A stretch of 8,983 nt of DNA, taken from the NCBI GenBank assembly GCA_003157235.1, contig PMJC01000079.1:760-9742 (forward strand), written 5' to 3'. The notes beneath the pieces are model-generated. The model saw only the letters and a list, made by a program, of their open reading frames with translations, had not been told where the DNA came from and made no database searches. A program made the position numbers and the translations under genes. Source of the stretch: Methanosarcina sp. (lineage in GTDB: Archaea; Halobacteriota; Methanosarcinia; Methanosarcinales; Methanosarcinaceae). Positions 1-6,809 of the stretch are shown here, one piece after another. How positions within the stretch are numbered: the first letter of the stretch is position 1; every line of letters begins with the position of its first letter.

Positions 1-41
1 GAGTTAGTAGTACCAAGGTCAATGCCCAATATTTTTGCCAT
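1..41 (-). CDS. dnaK: Molecular chaperone DnaK (Hsp70), N-terminal fragment
   Basis: Only the first 13 complete codons are in the window, the rest lying beyond the left edge. The minus-strand translation reads MAKILGIDLGTTN, followed by two bases of a Ser/Thr-type codon. This is the phosphate-1 loop at the start of the Hsp70 ATPase domain (IDLGTTNS motif) and is essentially diagnostic. The start is fixed by a strong ribosome binding site, AAGGAGA (minus strand, 47-53), 5 nt before the ATG. DnaK is the ATP-dependent cytosolic chaperone that works with GrpE, encoded just upstream on the same strand, and with DnaJ, which in this genus usually follows dnaK (inference; not visible here). Confidence 0.95.
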   Translation of the reverse strand, partial: MAKILGIDLGTTN

Positions 42-77
42 GTTAGTCTCCTTAAAACTAATTGTTAATCAAATTAT

Positions 78-109
78 TTAGATAACTACTAAGTTAGATA
101 ACTATTAAG
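78..109. repeat. Tandem 16-bp repeat in the dnaK leader
   Basis: TTAGATAACTACTAAG at 78-93 is followed directly by TTAGATAACTATTAAG at 94-109, with one mismatch. It lies 25 bases upstream of the dnaK ribosome binding site on the minus strand. It could be a paired binding site in the leader or simple slippage in AT-rich DNA. The sequence does not decide between these. Confidence 0.75.
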
Positions 110-234
110 TTTAGTCAAGTTTAAGTCAAATTGTTTAAGGTAAGAGTTAATTTTAAATTATTTTCTTAATTTGTTAAGCCAAATTACTCAATTAAACCAG
201 ATTATTTAATTAGGTAAAATTATTTAGTTGAATT

Positions 235-245
235 GAATATATAAT
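235..245 (-). promoter_or_regulatory. Candidate dnaK promoter (TATA box)
   Basis: The minus strand reads ATTATATATTC here, a good match to an archaeal TATA element. With the usual 25-27 nt spacing, transcription would start near 214 and give a dnaK leader of about 170 nt. In DNA this AT-rich other TATA-like words exist, so the choice is tentative. No CIRCE-type inverted repeat was seen. Confidence 0.35.
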
Positions 246-499
246 CATACTCAATGAATATTTTGCAATTCTAATTTAGATATTTTTAAATAAGGTTATA
301 AACTTTTATTACCTTCCATTTCCGAAAAAATTTATTATTATTTTCCAGATTCTGCGACTTTAATAAATCAGACGACCAATAACAAATAAAGACTTTCCAA
401 ATTTATGTCTGAATTCCATTATAAATATTAAGTAATTAATTATCTTCTGTATGAAACATATATCTAAACAAGACCATATTAGGCCGAAGAAATATTTAT

Positions 500-518
500 G
501 GAAAGACTAATTCTTTCC
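500..518 (-). terminator. Hairpin just after grpE
   Basis: GGAAAGA (500-506) and TCTTTCC (512-518) form a perfect 7-bp stem with a 5-nt loop, starting 8 nt beyond the grpE stop codon. On the minus strand the stem is followed by the T-rich stretch ATAAATATTTCTT. The position suggests a terminator or a 3'-end stabilising hairpin for grpE mRNA, which would separate grpE from dnaK. Confidence 0.55.
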
Positions 519-526
519 TGGTCATT

Positions 527-1156
527 TTATTTTTTTGACTCTTCTGGCTCTTTTGCTACTGAAACCATTGTAGGTCTGATAATTTTTGAATCAAGAGCAT
601 ATCCGTGTCTGTGAACTTCTACTACAGTATTGCACGGTATTTCAGAGGTCTCAACATGTTGAATCGCCTCATGCTTGTGAGGGTCAAACTCACTGCTTCT
701 TTCGCATTCAATTCTCTGAAGCCCGTATTTTTCAAGAATTGTAACAAACTGCTTTGAAAGTTGTTCTATTCCACTGATAATCGAGTTCATATCCACGGCA
801 GTCTTTGCAGATTTCAAAGCGCGATCGAAATTGTCTGTAATTTCAACTAAATCAAGAAGCAACTGCTCAATTGCAAATTTTCGATTTTCTTCCATCTGGC
901 GTGAGATCCGTTTTCTGAAATTGTCAAAATCTGCTGCAAGCCGAAAAAGCTGATCCTTGAGGATGTCATTTTCTTCCCGGCAAGCAACCTCAGAGGCCTT
1001 TTCAGTCCCCAAATCAACCGAAATCTGTTCGATGTTGTCCTTTAGATCATTCGTCTTTGCTGCCGAAGAACCAGAATTACAGGATCCTGAACTTTCAGCC
1101 CCAATCTGGGTATCTTCTGTAGGATCAGTTTTTTCTTTCTTATCCATTACCTTCAT
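527..1156 (-). CDS. grpE: Nucleotide exchange factor GrpE
   Basis: GrpE is the ADP/ATP exchange factor for DnaK in the cytosol. The protein (209 aa from the ATG at 1156) has an acidic, low-complexity N-terminus of about 60 residues, then a long coiled-coil helix. The GrpE core follows, with DNFRKRI near residue 79 and the family-typical FAIEQLLLDLVEITDNFDRAL near 95-113. The C-terminal beta domain ends in the GrpE signature, including HRHGYALDSKIIRPTMVSVA. The length is normal for the family. ATG 1156 is chosen because GGGGA lies about 9 nt upstream. A TTG directly before it (1159) and an ATG at 1147 preceded by AAGG are alternatives. dnaK follows downstream on the same strand, but 485 bp away and behind a hairpin, so the two may be separately transcribed. 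Confidence 0.95.
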   Translation of the reverse strand: MKVMDKKEKTDPTEDTQIGAESSGSCNSGSSAAKTNDLKDNIEQISVDLGTEKASEVACREENDILKDQLFRLAADFDNFRKRISRQMEENRKFAIEQLLLDLVEITDNFDRALKSAKTAVDMNSIISGIEQLSKQFVTILEKYGLQRIECERSSEFDPHKHEAIQHVETSEIPCNTVVEVHRHGYALDSKIIRPTMVSVAKEPEESKK

Positions 1157-1220
1157 CAATCAATCCCCATCCTATTAATTGTAACGGTTATGCTCATCTT
1201 GAAAAGGGATTGTTTGTAGT

Positions 1221-1230
1221 TCTATAAATA
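1221..1230 (-). promoter_or_regulatory. Candidate grpE promoter (TATA box)
   Basis: The minus strand reads TATTTATAGA. A start site 25-27 nt downstream would be near 1200, giving a leader of about 45 nt that includes the GGGGA ribosome binding site before the grpE ATG. The fit of spacing and sequence is good, but this rests on pattern only. Confidence 0.45.
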
Positions 1231-1260
1231 GATTTTGGCTAATTAGAAGTATACGATTCC

Positions 1261-1281
1261 AAAAAGTGAAAAAAAGAAAAA
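1261..1281 (-). terminator. T-rich termination signal after the small membrane protein
   Basis: Immediately after the TGA stop of the upstream gene the minus strand runs TTTTTCTTTTTTTCACTTTTT. Archaeal RNA polymerase can terminate on such T-tracts without a hairpin, so this is a likely 3' end separating this gene from grpE. Confidence 0.5.
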
Positions 1282-1665
1282 TCATTGGAAGTATTTTTGA
1301 AGTTTATATGGAAGTACTCTAAGCATAATGATGCTTATAATCATAGAAACTGCGACAGCAGAAAGTACCTGGTTCCACCCAATGATAGAGATCCCTCCTC
1401 CTAAAGTAAACTGCAAGCCTCCCACAAATAATACAACCAAAAAGCAAAGACTAAAACCTGCAAGAGCTCCTACTATAATAGAACTAAGAGTGTTTAAGCC
1501 ATACTTTTCGAAAAAAACCATTCCTGCAATAAACATCACTGAAAAGACCAAAAGTACGATTCCTGGAGGAAATGGACTTGCTTTATTAAGAAAAATAGCA
1601 AATAGCCCTAGACCCAGGTCAACAAGAAATATACCCATGAGAACCGCAACATAAAGGGTTTTCAC
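1282..1665 (-). CDS. Small four-helix membrane protein of unknown function
   Basis: I do not recognise a family. The 127-aa protein is almost entirely hydrophobic, with four likely membrane helices at about residues 4-26, 33-52, 57-84 and 89-117. The loops are short, there is a glycine-rich turn (GGLQFTLGGG, about 81-90) before the last helix, and a short basic/aromatic tail (LPYKLQKYFQ). The start is GTG at 1665. GGAAA about 10 nt upstream is only a weak ribosome binding site, but the next ATG (codon 12) lacks one and would cut into helix 1. It sits divergently from mfnD and in the same direction as grpE, with a T-rich stop signal between them, so no functional link is implied. Coding is supported by the uninterrupted hydrophobic frame. 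The antisense frame over the same bases is lower quality. Confidence 0.7.
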   Translation of the reverse strand: MKTLYVAVLMGIFLVDLGLGLFAIFLNKASPFPPGIVLLVFSVMFIAGMVFFEKYGLNTLSSIIVGALAGFSLCFLVVLFVGGLQFTLGGGISIIGWNQVLSAVAVSMIISIIMLRVLPYKLQKYFQ

Positions 1666-1707
1666 GAAAGGGTTTCCAAATATGGACTGAAAATGGGAAT
1701 TTTTGCT

Positions 1708-1717
1708 GTTTATAGTA
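1708..1717 (-). promoter_or_regulatory. Candidate promoter of the small membrane protein gene
   Basis: The minus strand reads TACTATAAAC. A start 25-27 nt downstream would fall near 1687, giving a leader of about 20 nt before the GTG at 1665. A second TATA-like word (minus GATATATAGG, near 1725-1734) lies just upstream, so the exact box is uncertain. Confidence 0.35.
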
Positions 1718-1850
1718 CCAGCCGCCTATATATCCTACACATTTAACCTCATACTATAAACTATATAAAATTATATAAACCTTCACTAATTACACTTCAT
1801 TTAGTTCTGTTTTCTTCACTTCCAACCCCTAATCTAACAGAAAAAAGTAA

Positions 1851-1858
1851 AATATAAA
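1851..1858 (+). promoter_or_regulatory. mfnD promoter, predicted to give a leaderless mRNA
   Basis: AATATAAA lies after a purine-rich stretch that could serve as the BRE (AAAAAAGTAA, 1841-1850). Its centre is about 25 bases before the A of the mfnD ATG (1879), so the expected start site coincides with the start codon. The sequence just before the ATG (TTTTTCCTTTTCA) has no ribosome binding site, in agreement. A further TATA-like box at 1771-1778 (TTATATAA) could give an alternative leader of about 80 nt. Confidence 0.5.
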
Positions 1859-1878
1859 GAGTTGATTTTTCCTTTTCA

Positions 1879-2844
1879 ATGAATATCCTCATTGCAGAAT
1901 TCGCTGTCGGCACGAATGTTGAAAAGTCCCTGATCCCCGAGGGAGTAGCTATGCTAAAAACCCTAGCAGAAAGCTTTATCAGCTTGGGGCATGAAGTGTA
2001 TTATCCTTCAGCAGGCATAAGAACAGGAAAAGGCACGGTTATTAGTTCCACAGCACAAAACTTCAGGCAGATAATTGAGAAAAAAGCCCAGGATTGCGAC
2101 GCTGGGCTAGTTATTGCCCCAGACTGTATACTTCCAGAACTGAACAAAATTCTTGAAGAAAACACTGTAAATCTTGGATGCTCACCCAAATCGACAGCCT
2201 ATTGTGCGGATAAACTCGTTTGCACAAAAATCCTGAAAAAAGCCGGAATTAAGACTCCTAAGATCGCGAAAAAAGCTGAAGGAGGGAAAAAATATGTTAC
2301 AAAACCCAGATTTGGCTGCGGAGCGGAGGCAACTTATCTTGTCACGAAATTTGAGAATAGTGAAAAGTTCATTGCAACTGAATATATTGACGGGAAGCAT
2401 CTTAGCGTCAGCCTTATCGCAGGCAAACAGCCTCTTCCACTCACTGTAAATCTCCAGTTAATAGAGTTTGACCAGAAAAAAAGCGAAATCAGAGAAGAGG
2501 GAGAAAAAAAAGAAGTTTTCTCCATAAAATACAATGGAAGTCGGACTCCATATAGGACTCCCAGGATAGAAGAACTCAATGAAACTGCAATCTCCACAGT
2601 AGAATGCTTGGGATGTTTTGGGTACGTGGGCGTAGATATAGTACTTGCTGACCTTCCATATGTAGTGGATGTAAACCCCAGACTTACGGCCTCAATTCTT
2701 GGAATTAGCCACGTTATGCAGGAGGGAATAGGAGATCTCCTTTTAAAAAATAAATTTGGAGAACTTCCTAACTCCGTGAATATCGAGGGAGAATATTGCT
2801 TTTCAAATGATGATTTAAATAGGATTAATACTTCAAAGCCATAA
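1879..2844 (+). CDS. mfnD: ATP-grasp ligase, probable tyramine--L-glutamate ligase MfnD (methanofuran biosynthesis)
   Basis: The 321-aa protein has the ATP-grasp layout. There is an N-terminal alpha/beta domain (1-105), then ADKLVCTKILKKAGIKTP (110-127), where the ATP-grasp domain begins. K142 lies in VTKPRFGCGAE (ATP-binding lysine and glycine-rich loop), EYIDGKHLSVSLI is at 168-180, and the metal-binding C-terminal part GYVGVDIV...DVNPR has D253, D264, N266 and R268. Its length and features match the COG1821 family, whose Methanocaldococcus member MfnD joins L-glutamate to tyramine through the gamma-carboxyl group, using ATP, in methanofuran synthesis. That coenzyme carries the first one-carbon unit of methanogenesis. 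The specific substrate is inferred from family recognition. Another ATP-grasp amide ligase remains possible. There is no ribosome binding site before the ATG, and a TATA box about 25 nt upstream suggests leaderless translation. It stands alone, without other mfn genes beside it. Confidence 0.82.
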   Translation: MNILIAEFAVGTNVEKSLIPEGVAMLKTLAESFISLGHEVYYPSAGIRTGKGTVISSTAQNFRQIIEKKAQDCDAGLVIAPDCILPELNKILEENTVNLGCSPKSTAYCADKLVCTKILKKAGIKTPKIAKKAEGGKKYVTKPRFGCGAEATYLVTKFENSEKFIATEYIDGKHLSVSLIAGKQPLPLTVNLQLIEFDQKKSEIREEGEKKEVFSIKYNGSRTPYRTPRIEELNETAISTVECLGCFGYVGVDIVLADLPYVVDVNPRLTASILGISHVMQEGIGDLLLKNKFGELPNSVNIEGEYCFSNDDLNRINTSKP

Positions 2845-2896
2845 TTTGCCGTGACTCGAGAGAACGAAGAAACAATGCAAATGAAAGAATAAATGC

Positions 2897-2945
2897 AAAA
2901 AATATTTTTCTGGGAACAAATTTGATAGACTTTTAATTATTTTTT
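2897..2945 (+). terminator. Candidate mfnD termination region
   Basis: About 50-100 nt after the mfnD stop there are two T-rich tracts: an AT dyad with a run of T (AAAAATATTTTT, 2898-2909) and TTTTAATTATTTTTT (2931-2945). These suit archaeal T-tract termination. There is no strong GC hairpin. Confidence 0.35.
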
Positions 2946-3093
2946 GATCCTTTGCTATGTATTGAAGTCGCAGAATTAGAGAATAATTGAATTTTCTCGA
3001 TAAAAATAAAATATTAAAAAGTCTCGAATTTGGAGATCGCCCAAAAGGAACCTAAAAGCTTGCACATAAATGTTGGGAGGGGGAAACAAAAAC

Positions 3094-3112
3094 CATCTCT
3101 GTGAGAGAGATG
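3094..3112. other. Perfect 7-bp hairpin
   Basis: CATCTCT and AGAGATG pair around the loop GTGAG. It follows a G-rich stretch (GGGAGGGGGAAAC) in otherwise AT-rich DNA. It could be part of a small RNA or an mfnD 3' region. There is no T-run after it, so it is not a classical terminator. Confidence 0.5.
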
Positions 3113-3596
3113 CCAATACTTCCAAAGCTAAGTGAGAATTAAATACATACTTACATCATTTAATCCCATCGGACTTATGCAGTTATAGGATGAGATAAAA
3201 TAATGACGATCTCGCAATAATAATTTCGATCGAGACGATTAAGCCCACTACCATTGGATATGCATCAGAATGCCATCTATTTTCTCAATATGACAGTAAC
3301 TTAAAAATCAATCTGACTCTCAATCATAATAGTAGATAAATAGGCAAACAAATTTTACTTATGTACACATCTACATAATGTCGGATTAAATGCTTAATTC
3401 TGCCTTTACCAAATTAAACCTCATAAGGTCTATATATTTTAGGCAGAAGTCAAAAAAGATTTCCCCAAAAAAATAAACTAGAGGCAAATCGAAATCATCT
3501 AGAATATATTAGTATCGACAATCAGGCACCAACACTATGTGATAAGTGATCTAACCATGCCCGTATCTTAAGCTGTTTTATTCCAACCTATATAAC

Positions 3597-3636
3597 ATCC
3601 CTTCAGGGATAATTGACACCATTCCTTACAATGGTG
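3597..3636. other. Two adjacent hairpins, candidate small-RNA 3' end
   Basis: ATCCC-TTCA-GGGAT (3597-3610, 5-bp stem, tetraloop) is followed after 6 nt by CACCATT-CCTTAC-AATGGTG (3617-3636, 7-bp stem). Both are perfect and lie within 40 nt in a gene-free region. A TATA-like box (CTATATAA, 3588-3595) touches the left one. Structured RNA is possible, but I recognise no family. Confidence 0.45.
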
Positions 3637-3764
3637 CCAAAAACAAACTCATTTTACAAAGAAGCAATTTTGAGAATTAAATAAAAACATAAAGATGCAA
3701 TAGTTCACTTTATCCCCTACCCAAAATATGAGGTATTCATGACCTTCAGACTCCCAAAGTAATG

Positions 3765-3793
3765 GAAAAAGAAATATCAAAACTTGGGAAAAA
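3765..3793 (-). terminator. T-rich end of the rpa operon
   Basis: Forty to seventy nt after the last stop codon of the operon the minus strand reads AATTTTTCCC and then GTTTTGATATTTCTTTTTCC. These T-tracts are plausible archaeal termination points. There is no convincing hairpin. Confidence 0.3.
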
Positions 3794-3832
3794 TTAGGGG
3801 GTATTTCTCACCTAAGTTCGGCTGCCATATGA

Positions 3833-4405
3833 TTAATACTTACTTTCTTTTAGAGACTCAAGAGCCTTTTTAACCATTGCACGGTAAAAGTCAGTGTCAG
3901 TAAAGTAGTGTTCTTTTGCAAGTTTTGAGTTTGGATCTTCTTCTACCTCAACTGCCCTTATTCTCTCAAGAGTCTGCTTCGCAGTATCTAGCACCCAGAG
4001 ATCGCGAGTAAGCTCGTTTACCTGCTGAATGGATTCGGGGCGGATGGATGTCAGGACATTTCCGTCATCTGTAGTGTAGGTACTGGTTTTGCCCACAACT
4101 GCCACAAAAGCGGGCAGTTCACAGTCAGCAAGGAACTGAGATGCTTCGGGCTGGTACTGTCCGGCATAGACCAAAAAGGAGCCGGTAGGATCTGAAATTC
4201 TACCCCTCCAGTATTCAGAATCAGTTCCAATATCTTCTTTTTCGATAAGTGTGCCGACAAGGAAGATGCGATTTACTTTAGCTCCTGTTGGAGTCAGAAC
4301 GTACTGAGGAGCATACTGATCGCTCTCGTCCCTCGAAGCCAAGTTAGAATCTTTCAGCTCCTGAGAGAATACCCTGCGAGCCACTTCCCTATAAAAACCT
4401 GCCAT
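3833..4405 (-). CDS. RPA-associated OB-fold protein (COG3390 / Rpap family)
   Basis: The protein is 190 aa. A short basic N-terminal helix (MAGFYREVARRVF) precedes an OB-fold domain at about residues 43-126 (RIFLVGTLIEKEDIG, YWRGRISDPTGSFLVYAG, PAFVAVVGKTSTY), followed by a helical C-terminal part with charged segments. Archaeal genes of this family lie directly behind rpa genes, and in haloarchaea the two products act together in single-stranded DNA binding and DNA repair. Here its ATG follows the rpa stop codon TAA with no base between them. A strong ribosome binding site, GGAGGTG, lies within the last codons of rpa, 7 nt upstream, which fixes the start and implies translational coupling. 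The role in binding or stabilising the RPA complex is inferred from context and family knowledge. There is no zinc motif in this protein. Confidence 0.88.
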   Translation of the reverse strand: MAGFYREVARRVFSQELKDSNLASRDESDQYAPQYVLTPTGAKVNRIFLVGTLIEKEDIGTDSEYWRGRISDPTGSFLVYAGQYQPEASQFLADCELPAFVAVVGKTSTYTTDDGNVLTSIRPESIQQVNELTRDLWVLDTAKQTLERIRAVEVEEDPNSKLAKEHYFTDTDFYRAMVKKALESLKESKY

Positions 4406-5659
4406 TTAATCCACCTCCAATTCAGCAAACATTTCCTCAATCAGCTCCCTATTCAGAGAGGTACTTGGAGTAATCGAATTCGCAAGGATGTAACGATCAA
4501 ACTTGTGCCCACTGACAGTATAGTATCTGCCTAACAGCTCATGCTTCAATTTATCCAGCACAACCCCGGGATCAAGAGCATCTGCAGCCATTGCAATTGC
4601 ACTATCTAGAGAAATCCCAACGAGCTCTTCGGTAAGTTCTCGGTTAATTAGGATATCCTGAGTTGAGGTTCCAGAATCCAGAACAGCTTTTATCCTGAGA
4701 TCATACTCTCCTTTAACTTTCCCATGCTCTGCACAGGCACCCTTTACAAGGGCCCTTTTGCACTCAGGACAACGTTTTATAAGACCGGAACCTGTCTGAA
4801 TATCAACCATTGCTCCGAAATAAGTAAGATTAGATGTACCAACGGTGATATCTTCATCAAGCTCTTCTACTGAACTTGACCTACTAAGCTGAATCTGAGA
4901 CTTACCGCCCCATTCGTTGACAAATACATTTTTCAAAACGTAACTTTTGCCTTCTTCCATGTATGGAATTTCGGAACTAGCCCAGTTAGTAAATTTGATA
5001 ACACCGGTAGGATCTCCTAGAAGTCCTGCTTGCTCAATCGATTCATGGGAGTTCTCCCAGAGTTGAATTACTTTTCCTTTGACTGTAGCCCACTGGCCCC
5101 CTACAAGGTTGGAAATGTTTCTAAGGTCGGACTCCCTTGCAATTGGTGTGAAATCACCACCTATCACATCAATGACTTCAGCTAATTTTTCTACTGAACT
5201 GTTTCTGTTAAGCTGGACCTGAAACCTGCCATTATACTCACCAACGACAAGGCTCCTGAATAAGTAACTCTCCCCCTGCTCAAGCTTAGGCAATTCAGCA
5301 TTTTTCCATCCAGTGAACTTTACAATTCCTGTTTCATCCCCCAGGAGCCCGACCTGAGATATGGACTCGTGAATGTTTTCCCATAGCTGGATAACTTTTG
5401 CCTTAAGGTTTGCCCATTGCCCATTCTCGGAGATATCTGCAATCTTGGTAAGTTGGGGTTCAGCTTGCCTCACATAAAATTCATTCTTGGGAATAGAATA
5501 TTTTTTCAAAAAATAATTAGTCACGCTACGCTGGGCTTCATTGGATGGAACTTTAAAGTTCGTAACCAGTTCTTCGAGTCTGCTTTCAATGTCCTCAATT
5601 GGCACATCGATGCCAAGCTTTAAAAATCGACCTCTAATAGATTCTGCACTTTGTCTCAT
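4406..5659 (-). CDS. rpa: Replication protein A with two OB folds and a zinc finger
   Basis: This single-stranded DNA-binding protein acts in replication, recombination and repair. The 417-aa sequence has an N-terminal helical segment (1-65), OB fold 1 (about 70-158), OB fold 2 (about 178-266), then a zinc motif C297-X2-C300-X8-C309-X2-H312 and a C-terminal region with a third OB-like segment and a helical tail. Two OB folds plus this zinc spacing match the Methanosarcina RPA2/RPA3 type. The OB folds are internal copies: residues 81-116 and 189-224 are identical at 27 of 36 positions, sharing KVIQLWEN and GLLGD. The ATG at 5659 is supported by GAGGTA 5-6 nt upstream (5665-5670) and by a TATA box just before that. 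It is first in a two-gene operon with the RPA-associated protein. Which RPA paralogue this is (2 or 3) cannot be settled here. Confidence 0.93.
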   Translation of the reverse strand: MRQSAESIRGRFLKLGIDVPIEDIESRLEELVTNFKVPSNEAQRSVTNYFLKKYSIPKNEFYVRQAEPQLTKIADISENGQWANLKAKVIQLWENIHESISQVGLLGDETGIVKFTGWKNAELPKLEQGESYLFRSLVVGEYNGRFQVQLNRNSSVEKLAEVIDVIGGDFTPIARESDLRNISNLVGGQWATVKGKVIQLWENSHESIEQAGLLGDPTGVIKFTNWASSEIPYMEEGKSYVLKNVFVNEWGGKSQIQLSRSSSVEELDEDITVGTSNLTYFGAMVDIQTGSGLIKRCPECKRALVKGACAEHGKVKGEYDLRIKAVLDSGTSTQDILINRELTEELVGISLDSAIAMAADALDPGVVLDKLKHELLGRYYTVSGHKFDRYILANSITPSTSLNRELIEEMFAELEVD

Positions 5660-5687
5660 TGTTCTACCTCAAGCCTCTTGGTATTGA

Positions 5688-5697
5688 TAAATATATA
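5688..5697 (-). promoter_or_regulatory. rpa operon promoter (TATA box)
   Basis: The minus strand reads TATATATTTA. The expected start site is near 5666, so the leader would be very short and the ribosome binding site GAGGTA (5665-5670) would sit at or very near the 5' end. A real start a few bases further upstream would keep the site whole. Confidence 0.5.
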
Positions 5698-5778
5698 GAG
5701 AGGCGCATTAAGGTGATATGGCACATAATATAAGGATTTGGAAAGCGAAGTGAAAGTATTTGATCGCCAGCAGCAGCC

Positions 5779-5792
5779 AATTTATATAAATT
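5779..5792. repeat. Perfect 14-bp AT palindrome
   Basis: AATTTATATAAATT is its own reverse complement and contains a TATA word readable in both directions. It lies about 120 bp upstream of the rpa start codon, just beyond GCCAGCAGCAGCC. It may be a bidirectional promoter element, an operator, or a chance product of AT-rich DNA. Confidence 0.5.
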
Positions 5793-6598
5793 ATTTTTGT
5801 GATATTTGTAAGCAAGTTAAAAAATTGACCTCTTAAATTCACTATTCTACCAAGAAACATGTACTTTTTTTCCAAGCTTTTCCACATTTTCTATCAAAAT
5901 ATTATTAACTTCCAGCTTAAAGTACAACTTTAAAACTATTTTAAATTTACATTTTATATTTTAAAATAGATATATGTTCTAAAGCTATACTTAAACTTAT
6001 TTATAAAGACAGTATTGTATAATTTGCTGGATTCCCAAATGACTTTTTTATTCATTTACAATTTTTTCTAATATTTTACAAGAAAAAACTTCATCCTTAC
6101 ATCTTAAGTCCATTTTTTGTAATCGCCTCTAGAAAATTCAATTATTGTAGAGTTACTGAACTGAAAATTATGTATAACCTCTGCTAAACTATTTTGTGAT
6201 TTTTTTGAGTACATTTTTTAAAGTATATATCGATCTAGCGAGAAATTTCGGAAACCGCATCCAAACTAATCAGTGAATTGTCATCGAAGGCTAAAATATG
6301 AATTTGAATCATGGATGTCAAATTGCCCTTTAGACAATTTCACAGCCCGATAAATTGGTGATTTAAATAGGCAGAAATCGTAAACAAGTCTTGTGGTTTA
6401 GACATTAACAAACTAGTTTTTCATTTTTATTAGCCTCGAGGATTTCGAAAAATCCCCAAACTTCATCATATTCATATAAAGTGATTTATAAATGACTCTT
6501 GAAAATCATAGGTTTATCAATAAGACCCCTTTAAAAGTTAGTTCGCATCAGAAAAATTTGAATTTTTCGCACGTGAATCAACAAGTAACTTTTTAGTT

Positions 6599-6710
6599 CT
6601 TATTTCTGATTTATTAATAAAGCATCTGTCTGCCATAGTTCTAATGCACGATATCTTATTTAAGATTCATTAATAACGCATCTATCTGTCATAGTTGAAA
6701 TGAGCGAGGT
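6599..6710. repeat. Tandem repeat of two 56-bp units
   Basis: Unit 1 (6599-6654) and unit 2 (6655-6710) abut exactly and match at 44 of 56 positions by eye without gaps. Conserved cores are ATTAATAA, GCATCT, TCTG, CATAGTT and AATG. No third copy is seen on either side. The divergence suggests an old duplication. There is no reading frame through it and no CRISPR-like spacer. Confidence 0.8.
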
Positions 6711-6809
6711 ATGAACGCATTAAACACAAAAAACAAATAAGACGAATTCAGACGTCATTGAACAACCTACGCTTAACTAACACAATTCAGCCATAAAGAG
6801 TTTTCACAA

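Larger units (their letters stand above)
42..526. other. AT-rich intergenic region between grpE and dnaK
   Basis: These 485 bases hold no credible gene. They are very AT-rich, with many TTAA and ATTATTTA words. The region contains the grpE terminator hairpin near 500-518, a TATA-like box on the minus strand near 235-245, and a short tandem repeat at 78-109 next to the dnaK ribosome binding site. It is therefore best read as the dnaK promoter and leader region, showing that dnaK need not be transcribed from the grpE promoter. Confidence 0.7.
2845..3832. other. 988-bp intergenic region without a recognisable gene
   Basis: No reading frame here looks like a gene on either strand. The region lies between the converging ends of mfnD and the rpa operon, so it should hold two transcription ends. 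A G-rich patch (GGGAGGGGG, 3075-3083) and three perfect small hairpins (3094-3112, 3597-3610, 3617-3636) stand out from the AT-rich background. A TATA-like word on the plus strand at 3429-3438 could start a short RNA running into the paired hairpins. I see no tRNA, rRNA or CRISPR pattern. Confidence 0.6.

Noticed and set aside
957..1178. Plus-strand frame opposite the grpE 5' half
   Set aside because: It is antisense to the acidic GrpE N-terminus, giving serine/phenylalanine-rich shadow sequence.
1160..1281. CIRCE-type operator before grpE or dnaK
   Set aside because: No TTAGCACTC-N9-GAGTGCTAA-like inverted repeat was found in either leader.
1328..1654. Plus-strand frame of 108 codons opposite the small membrane protein
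   Set aside because: It is antisense to a frame with four clean membrane helices, has no ribosome binding site, and has proline- and threonine-rich composition typical of a shadow.
2001..2597. Several minus-strand frames opposite mfnD
   Set aside because: They overlap a full ATP-grasp gene with recognisable motifs and show no family features of their own.
6599..6710. Tandem 56-bp repeat considered as a CRISPR remnant
   Set aside because: The units abut with no spacers, there are only two, and no cas gene is nearby.
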